DNA from: an uncultured Spirochaetales bacterium
GTDB lineage: Bacteria; Spirochaetota; Spirochaetia; Sphaerochaetales; Sphaerochaetaceae
NCBI GenBank assembly: GCA_949295505.1
Contig: CASFLH010000007.1
Coordinates: 1 to 54,466, forward strand
Direction of reading: 5' to 3'
Length of the DNA stretch: 54,466 nucleotides
Shown piece after piece: positions 33,157 to 41,106 of this stretch; position 1 is the stretch's first letter; every line of letters begins with the position of its first letter. A program made the position numbers and the translations under genes. The notes beneath the pieces are model-generated. The model was not told the DNA's origin and searched no databases. It saw only the letters and a program-made list of their open reading frames with translations.

Positions 33157-34494
33157 ATGAAGAGAATGCTGTTTGTCGTTTTGTCCGTGTTTCTGTATTT
33201 ATCCTGTTCTTCAGGACCGGGAATTGAGACTGTCTTTCTTGATGTGACAGAGTTTGATGCGGCTGGAACGGATATCAATACGGTGTATCGCATCACCTCT
33301 GACAAAACCATTACGGTCTCAGGGCTTGTGCCTGGACGCCTTTACACGCTCTATGCCCAGGAAGAGACGGCCTCTTCCAGCATGCGGCTGGATGCGAACG
33401 AGAAATCAATCAAGGATGATTTCATATCCACCGATACCGGTACTCTTATCATGATTCCGGAAACGGACACCATCACGTTCACCGGTTCTGATATAGGGAT
33501 TTCAGATGGAGGTTTCCGTTTCGTTGAACAGATCCCGGACAGCGGCCGCATGATAATCGACACCTCGTCAGATGATTATCTTTTCATAAATGAACAAGGA
33601 CAGAAGGTATACGAGAAGTATTTCGAAGTGCCGGTTTCTGTGATTGCAGACCCCTCACAGACTGCCATATTCGCAGCCAGTACTGGTTCTTCTTCCAATT
33701 CATCGTCAGATTACGGCATTCTCGCTGGCGGAAAGAAACTGTCGGTTTATGACGTGCTGGACCTTTCCGGGCAGGAGAGCGTCATTATCTTCATGCAGCG
33801 CCATTACGGCACGATAGAATCGTCCAGATGCACATACGAGGTCTTTGTGAAAACTCCGGAGCAGATCAGTGAGAACGTTCCGTTGCAGCTTAAGGCTCCA
33901 GATGTGTATCGTGTTGGCAGGTCCTCGTCTGAACTTGTGCTGGATATCACAGTGGAAGAGGGTACGCTGCGGAATATGTCGCTGCTTAGCAGGTCGCCAT
34001 GGCCTAGAACTGTCTCGGATGGCCTCTTTGCCGGTGATATGTTCCCCCTTTCGTATAATGACGGCCACCTTGTGGTTTACGTGGGAACGGTCACTGAGGA
34101 CATAATCTTCAACATGAGCGCCGAGAGCACATACCTTGATTGCGGTTCTGCCGTTCTCCGACCGATTGCACCTGAAGAGAAGGCCCAGATTATACAGTAT
34201 GATGGACAGGAAATCAGAATCCCTGTCGAGGAAGGAAGCTCTCTCTGGATCCGTCCTATCTGTTTCTCCGGAAGCGGTCTTTCCGGCGTTGATGTGACTT
34301 TCAGCTGCGACGCAGGCAACAGTCCCGCCTTTTATGCCTTCATGCCTGCGAAGAATGGCTATAGCTACACGTCAAAGCGCGCAGATTCCAGCAATGCAGT
34401 CCTGCATGTAGACAGCTCGAATCTCCTGCGGTATGGATATGTCTTGTCCATGGGCAAGACTGCTGAGGGAGAGATCGTGATTGATGTGGAATAA
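33157..34494 (+). CDS. Hypothetical lipoprotein, beta-rich
   Basis: A 445-residue exported protein with signal peptide MKRMLFVVLSVFLYLSC and a spirochaete-style relaxed lipobox (YLSC), so probably lipid-anchored at residue 17. The rest has no membrane segments and is rich in beta-type, Ser/Asp/Gly/Thr sequence (for example TVYRITSDKTITVSGL and GTLIMIPETDTITFTGSD), suggesting repeated beta-sandwich modules. No enzyme motif is seen. GGAGG precedes the ATG at 33157; an upstream open stretch to 33088 is rejected because it lacks a start signal and would hide the signal peptide. Single gene after a terminator. Function unknown. Confidence 0.75.
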   Translation: MKRMLFVVLSVFLYLSCSSGPGIETVFLDVTEFDAAGTDINTVYRITSDKTITVSGLVPGRLYTLYAQEETASSSMRLDANEKSIKDDFISTDTGTLIMIPETDTITFTGSDIGISDGGFRFVEQIPDSGRMIIDTSSDDYLFINEQGQKVYEKYFEVPVSVIADPSQTAIFAASTGSSSNSSSDYGILAGGKKLSVYDVLDLSGQESVIIFMQRHYGTIESSRCTYEVFVKTPEQISENVPLQLKAPDVYRVGRSSSELVLDITVEEGTLRNMSLLSRSPWPRTVSDGLFAGDMFPLSYNDGHLVVYVGTVTEDIIFNMSAESTYLDCGSAVLRPIAPEEKAQIIQYDGQEIRIPVEEGSSLWIRPICFSGSGLSGVDVTFSCDAGNSPAFYAFMPAKNGYSYTSKRADSSNAVLHVDSSNLLRYGYVLSMGKTAEGEIVIDVE

Positions 34495-34528
34495 TCAATC
34501 TTCCATGTGTAGAGATTCAGTAATGTTG

Positions 34529-34534
34529 TATAAT
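34529..34534 (+). promoter_or_regulatory. TATAAT -10 box for the aldose epimerase gene
   Basis: A perfect TATAAT 22 bases before the ATG. The -35 region is poor. The short leader contains AAGGAGGAA. Confidence 0.5.
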
Positions 34535-34556
34535 CCTATTTTGGCAAGGAGGAATC

Positions 34557-35510
34557 ATGACTGAGATCAGGAAAATCGATGATAAGACGTCTGAGGTTAT
34601 TATCACCTCTGGTGAGTACTCTGTATCTGTATATACTTTCGGGGCTACGCTTCATTCGTTCTCGCATAAGGACAGGGATGTTGTCGTTGGTTATGATAGC
34701 TATGAGCCGTATATAACTGCTACCGGACAGCCGTCAAAGGTGATCGGGCCTTATGCGAACAGGATCGCAGGAGCTCAGTTCACTATGGATGGCAAGACAT
34801 TTGTCCTTGAGAAGAATGACGGGGACAACAGTCTTCATTCGGGATCCAAGAATTTCGGCAGCAAGTACTGGAAAATCGATGCAACGACTGAAAACAGCGT
34901 AAGGCTTTCCCTTGAATCCCCTGAAGGCGGTGGATTCCCTGGCAGCCATCACGCGGAGGTGACATACACGCTCGCGGAGGACGGAGCTCTTTCCCTGCGC
35001 TACAGAGTTGAAAGCGAGGAGAAGTGCCCTGTCAACATCACGAATCATGTCTATTTCAATCTCAATGGAAAGGGCGATATCAAAGGCCATAAGGCAATGT
35101 TCACCTGCCCGGAGTATCTGACCGTTGATTCCGGCCTTATTCCAATCGGAAGGGCCTCTGTCGAAGGTACGCCATATGATTTCAGAAAGCCGATGCTTAT
35201 AGGTGCAAGGCTTGATGGCGCTTATGATAACTGTCTCGTTTTCGGTGAAGAGAAGAAGGTCGTTGTGGAAGGGGATGATTACATCCTGGAGATGACGACA
35301 GATCTTCCTGCCGTGCAGCTGTATACGGGTATAGCGCTGTCATCCACCGTGCCTGGAAAGGGCGGAAAGATGCTGTTCCCCTATCAGGGGCTGGCACTTG
35401 AGTCGGAGCTGTTCCCAAATGCGCCGAATCGTCCGGATTTTCCAGGGGCATATACAGAACCTGGTAAGCCGTTCGAAACGGAGACAGTCTACAGACTTGT
35501 CAGGAAATGA
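34557..35510 (+). CDS. galM: Aldose 1-epimerase (mutarotase) GalM
   Basis: Interconverts alpha and beta anomers of aldoses such as glucose and galactose in the cytoplasm. The 317-residue length is typical. Motifs: YTFGATLHSF, VVVGYDSYEPYI, GPYANRIAGAQF (Arg of the sugar site), NSLHSGSKNFGSKYW (first catalytic-region His), VNITNHVYFNLNG (second His) and the C-terminal LALESELFPNAPNRPDFP with the catalytic Glu. Transcribed alone behind a TATAAT box and with a strong ribosome-binding site. Confidence 0.93.
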   Translation: MTEIRKIDDKTSEVIITSGEYSVSVYTFGATLHSFSHKDRDVVVGYDSYEPYITATGQPSKVIGPYANRIAGAQFTMDGKTFVLEKNDGDNSLHSGSKNFGSKYWKIDATTENSVRLSLESPEGGGFPGSHHAEVTYTLAEDGALSLRYRVESEEKCPVNITNHVYFNLNGKGDIKGHKAMFTCPEYLTVDSGLIPIGRASVEGTPYDFRKPMLIGARLDGAYDNCLVFGEEKKVVVEGDDYILEMTTDLPAVQLYTGIALSSTVPGKGGKMLFPYQGLALESELFPNAPNRPDFPGAYTEPGKPFETETVYRLVRK

Positions 35511-35583
35511 ACACTGTGTAGATTTCACGAAGTGATGCGCATGCTCTTGCAAGCAGCCATCTTTGCTGGTAGAAAGATGTGTG

Positions 35584-36378
35584 ATGAAGAGAGTTTCCGT
35601 ATTGCTTCTGGTGTTTGCGATAATGCTTATAACCGCCTGTACATCAACAGGCGGTACTGCTATCGAGCCGGTTGACCGCACCGCGTCGCTGATGGAAGCT
35701 CTTGCCGCGGATCCTACAGGGGCAGAAGAGAAAGAAGAATCCCCCGAGGCAGTTGTTCCCGCGCTTCCCGTAACCGCAGTTGAGGATGAGAAGACTCCAG
35801 AAAAGGAAGAGATCGCCGTCATCCCGGAAGAGACGCCTATGCAAGAAGAGCAGGAGGTGGCTGCTCCTGAGGAACCGCAGATTGCTGATGTTGTCACTGA
35901 GGATGATGAAGAGCCTTCCATAAAAGAGGAAAGCGCAGAGGTCGTGATTCCTTTTGAGATCGAAGAGAAGGAAGAGGAGCTGGCAGTGATTCCGGCGCCA
36001 TCTACGAAGGAGGCGGATCTTGTTTCCGTTTCCGGGAATCCTGAAGAGGCTGAACCTGTGATATACCCGGTACCTGCTCCTTCTGAAGGGCCTGTCAGCC
36101 ATGAAATCCCTGAAGAACCCATGGCACCATGGATGCTTCAGCTCATGATAATCCTTGTGGTCGTCATGGTGCTCTTTACTGCGTCCTCTGCAATCAGGAA
36201 CGCTTACCGGGCTCCGCTGAACAGGCTTGTGTCAATCTCGATTGCTGTATTGCTGACAGCGCTTTCCTGGGTCCTTTCCTACATTATTGCAGGCCCGTCG
36301 ATGCTATATCCTGTGTATCTTTCGCTTCTAGCGACTTATTTCGTGCTGCGTTCCACAAAGCGCTCTGACCACGAATAA
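35584..36378 (+). CDS. Acidic lipoprotein with C-terminal membrane bundle, unknown function
   Basis: A 264-residue protein with unusual topology. The signal peptide MKRVSVLLLVFAIMLITAC has a good lipobox (ITAC), giving a lipidated Cys at residue 19. Residues ~35-185 are a low-complexity Glu/Pro/Val-rich stretch, probably disordered. Residues ~187-260 contain about three hydrophobic helices (MLQLMIILVVVMVLFTA, SISIAVLLTALSWVLSYII, MLYPVYLSLLATYFVL). A lipid anchor at one end and a membrane bundle at the other would tether the acidic linker at both ends. Alternative starts are the GTG one codon earlier and a TTG at 35563. A hairpin, CATCTTT/AAAGATG, at 35558-35579 lies over the weak ribosome-binding region. 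No homologous family recognised. Confidence 0.75.
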   Translation: MKRVSVLLLVFAIMLITACTSTGGTAIEPVDRTASLMEALAADPTGAEEKEESPEAVVPALPVTAVEDEKTPEKEEIAVIPEETPMQEEQEVAAPEEPQIADVVTEDDEEPSIKEESAEVVIPFEIEEKEEELAVIPAPSTKEADLVSVSGNPEEAEPVIYPVPAPSEGPVSHEIPEEPMAPWMLQLMIILVVVMVLFTASSAIRNAYRAPLNRLVSISIAVLLTALSWVLSYIIAGPSMLYPVYLSLLATYFVLRSTKRSDHE

Positions 36379-37428
36379 TCAGAGCACATCCTCTATTTTC
36401 TGTATCATCGCAAGCCTTCGCAGAAGCTGTGTCCTGTAGAAGAAGATGTCGAGTGCCGCGATAGCGGCTCCTTCTCTTGTCCCTTTCTCTCCTGCAAGCG
36501 ATCTGAACACGGTGACGTCTCTCCCCGGAGGCAGAAGAGAGGAGAGAAGGCTCTGGAGATAGGCGTACGCGGAATCTGGCAGTGCGGAGAGCTCACCTGT
36601 CAGCATTATGCTGGATGAGGCGTTGGCCTGCACAGCCTGCGATAAAGCCACGGCAAGTGGCCGCATGGCTTCTTTTATTACCGAAGCATATCCCGGATTG
36701 CGTACGAGATCCCTTACCGAAGGTGCGCCCGAACGCTCCATCAGCGTTCTTCCGGAGGCCGCCGCATCAAGGCAGCCTTTCCCTCCGCACCAGCAGTCCC
36801 CGTCTTTCTGGGCCTTCATATGCGCAAGCGTCGGCAGGTGGATGAGTTCGCTATGGAAAACTGCGGCATCGAAAGTGTCCGACCATGAGACAAACAGGAA
36901 ATCATCCATGTTCTCAGTTCTTGCAAGCTCCGCGGAAGCCTCTGCCACGGCTCTTGGTATGTGGATGACGGGGCTAGGGAACTGCGAGACATCGAAATCC
37001 TCATCGACAGAGACGACTGCGCTGCCGTAGATCCGTACATTGGTTCCGGCACTCATTCTGGCAATGGCATGCTGCAGATTCTCCCCGGTTTCCTTGTTCC
37101 TTGGAAAACGCTCGAATCTCAGGATATTGCCCAGCGTATCTGATACGGATACGGAGACGGATCTGGTACGGATATCAAAAGCGAAGACTCTTCCTGCGGC
37201 CTTATTGATGGCGATGAGAGTGCCTGGGCGACCTGGAGCTGATGTATCTTTCATTCCTTCCGTCACAAGCCCTTCCGCAATAAGGTCCTGTATCATGTCC
37301 CCGATGGATACCTTGTTGATGCCAAGCCGGCGGGAGAGTTCTGCTCTCGAGCATTCTCCCTTCCTCAGCTCGGAGAGGACCTTAAGCCTGTTAATCGCCC
37401 TTGCATTGTCTGGTCTAGAGAAATCCAT
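36379..37428 (-). CDS. ROK-family transcriptional repressor (NagC/XylR type)
   Basis: A 349-residue regulator. Residues ~10-65 form a winged helix-turn-helix (RAINRLKVLSELRKGECSRA, then LSRRLGINKVSIGDMIQDLI). A ROK domain follows, with the zinc motif CWCGGKGCLDAAASG near residue 225. The usual sugar-kinase catalytic motif is not evident, consistent with a sugar-sensing repressor rather than an enzyme. The ATG at 37464 is possible. I prefer 37428, which lies 6 bases after TACAAT (37435-37440) and begins with a normal N-terminus (MDFSRPDNARAINRLK). Its stop codon abuts that of the convergent lipoprotein gene. Target unknown. Confidence 0.85.
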   Translation of the reverse strand: MDFSRPDNARAINRLKVLSELRKGECSRAELSRRLGINKVSIGDMIQDLIAEGLVTEGMKDTSAPGRPGTLIAINKAAGRVFAFDIRTRSVSVSVSDTLGNILRFERFPRNKETGENLQHAIARMSAGTNVRIYGSAVVSVDEDFDVSQFPSPVIHIPRAVAEASAELARTENMDDFLFVSWSDTFDAAVFHSELIHLPTLAHMKAQKDGDCWCGGKGCLDAAASGRTLMERSGAPSVRDLVRNPGYASVIKEAMRPLAVALSQAVQANASSSIMLTGELSALPDSAYAYLQSLLSSLLPPGRDVTVFRSLAGEKGTREGAAIAALDIFFYRTQLLRRLAMIQKIEDVL

Positions 37429-37434
37429 GAGATG

Positions 37435-37440
37435 ATTGTA
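37435..37440 (-). promoter_or_regulatory. -10 element of a leaderless promoter (ROK gene)
   Basis: TACAAT on the minus strand, 6 bases before the chosen ATG, with TGGAAA (4 of 6) 17 bases further up. No ribosome-binding site. Confidence 0.5.
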
Positions 37441-37519
37441 CCCGTCTCCTGCCTGTTTTTCCATTGCCGATTGCTTCCTATATTAGTATCTTCCAATCTG
37501 GAACGTTTTGGAGGAAGTT

Positions 37520-39394
37520 ATGTCCAGCAGAAAATTCAAGACTGAGGTGGCTGATCTCCTGCACCTCATTATACATTCCCTATATTCAAACAAGGAGATT
37601 TTCCTTCGTGAGCTGATCTCCAATGCATCTGACGCCATTGATAAACTCAGATATCTCTCGCTTACTGATGAGAAGCTCAAAGGGTATTCCTTCAGCCCTC
37701 GTATTGATATCAGCTTCACAGAGGAAGGAACAAGGACGCTCACCATCCGTGATAACGGCATTGGTATGAACGAGTCGGATCTGAACGATAATCTTGGTAC
37801 TATCGCTTCTTCAGGAACAAGAAAGTTCCTTGCCTCTCTTTCTGATGAGCAGAAGAAGGATTCCAATCTGATCGGGCAGTTCGGTGTCGGTTTCTACTCC
37901 GCATTCATGGTTGCTAAGAAAATCACCGTCATTTCCAGGAAGGCCGGAGAAGAGAGTGCCTGGAAGTGGGAATCCGACGGCGAGTCCTCTTACTCGATCG
38001 AACCGGCGGAGAGAGAGGAGCAGGGCTCCACTATCATTCTCACCCTCAACGAGGAAGGAGAGGAGTTCGCTAATCGCTGGTCCCTTGAGAACCTGATCAA
38101 GAAGTACTCTGATAACATCGCGTATCCGATATATCTCGAATACGATCAGGTTCATTATGACAACGAGAAGAAGGACGAGAAAGGCAATGCCGTCAAGACA
38201 ACTGAACATAAGGTAGAGCAGATCAACAGTGCTTCCGCGCTGTGGAAGAGGCCTAAATCCTCGATCACTGATGCTGAATACAAGGATTTCTACAAGAATG
38301 GCTTCTATGATTCAGAAGATCCTCTCTTCTATCTCCATACCCAGGCTGAAGGCACGAATGAATACACTACGCTTTTCTACATCCCGGCCAAAGCGCCTTT
38401 TGATATGTACTATGCAGATTATCGTCCAGGCGTGAAGCTTTATGTGAAGAGAGTTTATATCACGGATGATGACAAGGATCTTCTTCCTTCCTATCTCCGC
38501 TTCGTGCGCGGAATCATAGATAGCGAGGATCTGCCTCTTAATGTCTCAAGGGAGATCCTGCAGGAAAACAGGGTCATGGCTTCTATCAGAAGCGCTTCCG
38601 TGAAGAAGCTTCTTGGAGAATTCAGGAAGATCTCCGAGAACAATCCCGAGCTCTATGCGAAGTTCATCGCCGAGTATAACAGACCTCTCAAGGAAGGCCT
38701 TTATTCCGATTATTCCAACAGGGACACGCTACTGGAGCTGGTCCGTTATAAGAGCAGCACCGAGGAAGGCTATGTCTCTCTCAAGGAATACAAGGCTAGG
38801 ATGAAAGATGGGCAGAAGGCTATCTATTATATCTCCGGCGGAAAGGAAGACGTCCTGAGGACATCTCCTCTTGTGGCAGCATACCGTGAGAAGGGCTATG
38901 AGGTTCTGATCATGGCTGATGATATCGATGATATCGTTGTCTCGACTATCGGGGAGTATGACAAGACACCTCTCAGGGCTATCAACAAGGCGGGTGCGCT
39001 TGATGATCTCAAGAGCGATGCTGACAAGGCAAAGGAAGAAGAGAAGAAACCTGTTGCTGAGAAGATCAGGAAGGCGCTCGGTGATAAAGTAAAGGATGTT
39101 GTAATCTCCTCCCGCCTTACGGATTCTCCGGCTGCGGTTATCCTTGGAGATGATGACCCGTCCGTTCAGATGCAGCGTCTTATGAAGCAGATGGGCGGAG
39201 AGATTCCTGAAGTGAAGCCTCTTCTGGAAATCAATCCTGATTCCGCAGTGATTGCAAGGATTGAGCAGAGCGATGACGAGGATTTCATAAAATCTCTCAG
39301 CCTTGTGATCCTTGATCAGGCGCTTCTTCAGGAAGGTGTGATGCCAGCAGATCCTGCAGCATTCGCATCTAATCTCACGAAGCTTCTTTCCTGA
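37520..39394 (+). CDS. htpG: Molecular chaperone HtpG (bacterial Hsp90)
   Basis: ATP-dependent cytoplasmic chaperone, 624 residues, full length. The N-terminal GHKL ATPase is clear: KEIFLRELISNASDAIDKLR, IRDNGIGMNESDL, NLGTIASSGTRKFL, GQFGVGFYSAFMVA and GSTIILTLNEEGEEF. The middle domain has FYIPAKAPFDMY, KLYVKRVYITDD, YLRFVRGIIDSEDLPLNVSR and EILQENRVM. The C-terminal dimerisation domain is also complete. TTGGAGGA precedes the ATG at 37520. I looked for a CIRCE heat-shock operator and did not find one. Confidence 0.97.
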   Translation: MSSRKFKTEVADLLHLIIHSLYSNKEIFLRELISNASDAIDKLRYLSLTDEKLKGYSFSPRIDISFTEEGTRTLTIRDNGIGMNESDLNDNLGTIASSGTRKFLASLSDEQKKDSNLIGQFGVGFYSAFMVAKKITVISRKAGEESAWKWESDGESSYSIEPAEREEQGSTIILTLNEEGEEFANRWSLENLIKKYSDNIAYPIYLEYDQVHYDNEKKDEKGNAVKTTEHKVEQINSASALWKRPKSSITDAEYKDFYKNGFYDSEDPLFYLHTQAEGTNEYTTLFYIPAKAPFDMYYADYRPGVKLYVKRVYITDDDKDLLPSYLRFVRGIIDSEDLPLNVSREILQENRVMASIRSASVKKLLGEFRKISENNPELYAKFIAEYNRPLKEGLYSDYSNRDTLLELVRYKSSTEEGYVSLKEYKARMKDGQKAIYYISGGKEDVLRTSPLVAAYREKGYEVLIMADDIDDIVVSTIGEYDKTPLRAINKAGALDDLKSDADKAKEEEKKPVAEKIRKALGDKVKDVVISSRLTDSPAAVILGDDDPSVQMQRLMKQMGGEIPEVKPLLEINPDSAVIARIEQSDDEDFIKSLSLVILDQALLQEGVMPADPAAFASNLTKLLS

Positions 39395-39412
39395 TGGGAA
39401 GGATGGAAAGAT

Positions 39413-39446
39413 AGAGGGCGGTTGTTTTTCCGCCCTCTTGTATTCT
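39413..39446 (+). terminator. Bidirectional terminator between htpG and rlmE
   Basis: AGAGGGCGG and CCGCCCTCT form a perfect 9-bp stem with loop TTGTTTTT, followed by TTGTATTCT on the plus strand. On the minus strand the stem is followed by a T-containing tract, so it can serve both convergent genes. Confidence 0.85.
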
Positions 39447-40048
39447 CAGATTTTCTTGTCCAGTCCTATAAGGAATATCTCGAAAGAGTCATCTCTCGAG
39501 GCCTTCGGCTTGAAAGCCTTTGCTTTCTGGAATATCGTCCTCATCTTTTTCAGCACTTCCTGTTCTCCACCTCCCTGGAAGATCTTTATGACCATGTTGC
39601 CATGTATCTTCAGCTGTTCCTCCGCCAGAAGCACAACCTGCTCGGCAAGATATTCCGAGCGTGTCGTGTCGACGATGCGGTTTCCTGTTGTCATAGGGGC
39701 CGCATCAGAGATGATCGCATTATAAGGTCCCTCCTGTACAAGGCGCTCCCTTATTTCCTTTGAGAACGCGTCACCCGTGAATTCTGTCACAGTCGGAGGA
39801 ATCGGATCGAGGGATAGCGGGTTCAGATCAACCGAGACAATCCTTCCATTTCCCTTGATGAGTTCCCTGTGTGTATACAGCGTCCATGAACCTGGAGCGG
39901 CCCCGACATCAAGAACACTGTCCCCCGGTTTGATAAGCTTGTGCGCTGCGTTGATTTCTTCCAGCTTGTATACAGAACGCGCCGGATATCCTTCCTTATG
40001 AGCTCTCTGCGTATATGAATCAGCCTTATCCCTGCGTGAATTCGCCAT
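39446..40048 (-). CDS. rlmE: 23S rRNA 2'-O-ribose methyltransferase RlmE (FtsJ/RrmJ)
   Basis: Methylates the 2'-OH of a uridine in the A-loop of 23S rRNA using S-adenosylmethionine. 200 residues. The catalytic K-D-K-E tetrad is visible: Lys in ARSVYKLEEIN, Asp in AIISDAAPMTTG, Lys in MVIKIFQGGG and Glu in SFEIFLIG. The SAM-binding motif is VLDVGAAPGSWT. The start has no ribosome-binding site; instead TTGACC, 17 bases, TAGACT and 6 bases lead to the ATG, so it is probably leaderless. Convergent with htpG. Confidence 0.94.
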   Translation of the reverse strand: MANSRRDKADSYTQRAHKEGYPARSVYKLEEINAAHKLIKPGDSVLDVGAAPGSWTLYTHRELIKGNGRIVSVDLNPLSLDPIPPTVTEFTGDAFSKEIRERLVQEGPYNAIISDAAPMTTGNRIVDTTRSEYLAEQVVLLAEEQLKIHGNMVIKIFQGGGEQEVLKKMRTIFQKAKAFKPKASRDDSFEIFLIGLDKKI

Positions 40049-40054
40049 AGCGAG

Positions 40055-40083
40055 AGTCTATACGCAGCAGGGAAAATGGTCAA
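40055..40083 (-). promoter_or_regulatory. Leaderless promoter of rlmE
   Basis: Minus strand: TTGACC (40078-40083), 17 bases, TAGACT (40055-40060), 6 bases, ATG of rlmE at 40048. Confidence 0.6.
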
Positions 40084-40099
40084 ATCAGATGCAGAAGGA

Positions 40100-40156
40100 G
40101 AAAAAACACCGGGTAGCTTATATGGGGTGGGAGAGGCTACCCGGCGCTAGTTTTTT
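40100..40156. terminator. Bidirectional terminator-like hairpin in the rlmE-rhomboid spacer
   Basis: CCGGGTAGC (40109-40117) and GCTACCCGG (40136-40144) are perfect 9-bp arms with an 18-base loop. An A-run lies on the left (40101-40106) and TTTTTT on the right (40151-40156), so the structure could end transcription from either side. It lies between two divergent genes, where no known transcript should need terminating. Confidence 0.65.
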
Positions 40157-40166
40157 CACACGTTGC

Positions 40167-40356
40167 AAAGGAGGTATGAAAAACTGTTGCTCTGTATCAA
40201 TTCTGTTGCAAGAACTGTGCCAATCTGTACGGATTGGCATGAAAATGATCAGAAAAGGACAAAGACGCCAGAGTTTGGCGTCTTTGAATACACTAAAAAG
40301 GAGGTTTGTTGAAAAAACTGTTTGCTCTACAGACCATATTGCAAGTACCGTGCCAA
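40167..40356 (+). repeat. Two diverged copies of a ~60-bp ribosome-site/mini-ORF module
   Basis: Copy A (40167-40223) and copy B (40297-40356) both begin AAAGGAGGT, continue with a start codon (ATG, or TTG after a 2-codon shift), an AAAAACTGTT-like stretch and GCTCT, and end TTGCAAG-AC-GTGCCAA. The 3' 18 bases differ at two positions. Translated from their starts, both give a 16-residue stretch ending CQ with LLQ/ILQ four residues earlier. Between them lie two perfect hairpins: TGCCAATC/GATTGGCA (40218-40239) and CAAAGACGCCA/TGGCGTCTTTG (40260-40286). Repeat and hairpins are seen; a small-RNA or leader-peptide role is a guess. Confidence 0.55.
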
Positions 40357-40444
40357 CTTTTTAGGAAAGACTTGAATCATAAATGTTAAAATCCTTGCAT
40401 TTTAGTGTGTAATTTTTTCACAGATTGTGAATTTATTTCTCATG
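40357..40444. other. Remainder of the rlmE-rhomboid spacer
   Basis: AT-rich sequence with a second TTTTTTCACA stretch (40416-40425), also present near 40151. No gene or further structure that I can support. Confidence 0.4.
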
Positions 40445-40473
40445 TTGACTGGTGTCCGTTCTCTGCTTACATT
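40445..40473 (+). promoter_or_regulatory. Leaderless promoter of the rhomboid gene
   Basis: TTGACT (40445-40450), 17 bases, TACATT (40468-40473), 6 bases, ATG at 40480. No ribosome-binding site is present. This is one of the clearest examples of the layout in this window. Confidence 0.65.
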
Positions 40474-40479
40474 GCGGTA

Positions 40480-41106
40480 ATGAACAGTATAATCAATAGA
40501 AAATTCCGTTATACATATTCAAATGCAACAGTGATGCTGATTGCGGTGAACTGTATTGTGTATTTTGTTGCAGAGTTGTTGTATCCTGCGCTGACATACT
40601 ATTTCGCGCTGATTCCTTCTGCCATAGTCTATGGTCATTATTACTGGCAGTTCGTGACTTACATGTTCGTGCATGGCGGTATATGGCATCTATTTTCCAA
40701 CATGCTTGGCCTGTTCATTTTCGGAAGTGCAGCTGAAAGGGCTGTCGGAACACGGGAATTCCTGCTCTTTTATCTCCTCACGGGGATCCTGTCAGGTATT
40801 GCGAGCTTTCTTGTCTATCTTTTCACCGGAACCAATGCGATACTGCTTGGAGCTTCTGGAGCCTTGTATGCGGTAATGCTGCTTTTTGCAGTGATTTACC
40901 CAAGGGCGACGATATATCTTTTCGGTGTGCTTCCTATCAGGGCGCCTCTGCTTGTCCTTTTGTATTTCATCATAGAGATGGCGGGGCAGATGGGATCATA
41001 TGGCGGATCGGTTGCTCACATGACACATCTCTTCGGATTGCTTTTCGCTTATCTCTACTGCCTGATAAGAATGCGCATCAACCCATGGCGCGTCTGGTTC
41101 TCATGA
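40480..41106 (+). CDS. Rhomboid-family intramembrane serine protease
   Basis: A 208-residue membrane protein with about six helices. The catalytic Ser is in GASGALYAVML (GxSG motif, about residue 128) and the catalytic His in AHMTHLFGLLFAY (about residue 183). The early loop FVTYMFVHGGIWHLFSNM has the HxxxxHxxxN pattern that lines the rhomboid active site. It would cleave membrane-anchored substrates, which are unknown. The chosen start fits both the family and the promoter position. The 3' end overlaps the convergent adenosine deaminase gene by 6 bp. Confidence 0.9.
   Translation: MNSIINRKFRYTYSNATVMLIAVNCIVYFVAELLYPALTYYFALIPSAIVYGHYYWQFVTYMFVHGGIWHLFSNMLGLFIFGSAAERAVGTREFLLFYLLTGILSGIASFLVYLFTGTNAILLGASGALYAVMLLFAVIYPRATIYLFGVLPIRAPLLVLLYFIIEMAGQMGSYGGSVAHMTHLFGLLFAYLYCLIRMRINPWRVWFS

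Noticed and set aside
37429..37464. Upstream ATG of the ROK regulator
   Set aside because: It would include the TACAAT box in the coding region and add residues not seen at the start of ROK regulators; kept only as an alternative.
37441..37519. CIRCE-type heat-shock operator before htpG
   Set aside because: No TTAGCACTC-N9-GAGTGCTAA-like inverted repeat is present, and no clear promoter could be fixed in this 79-bp spacer.
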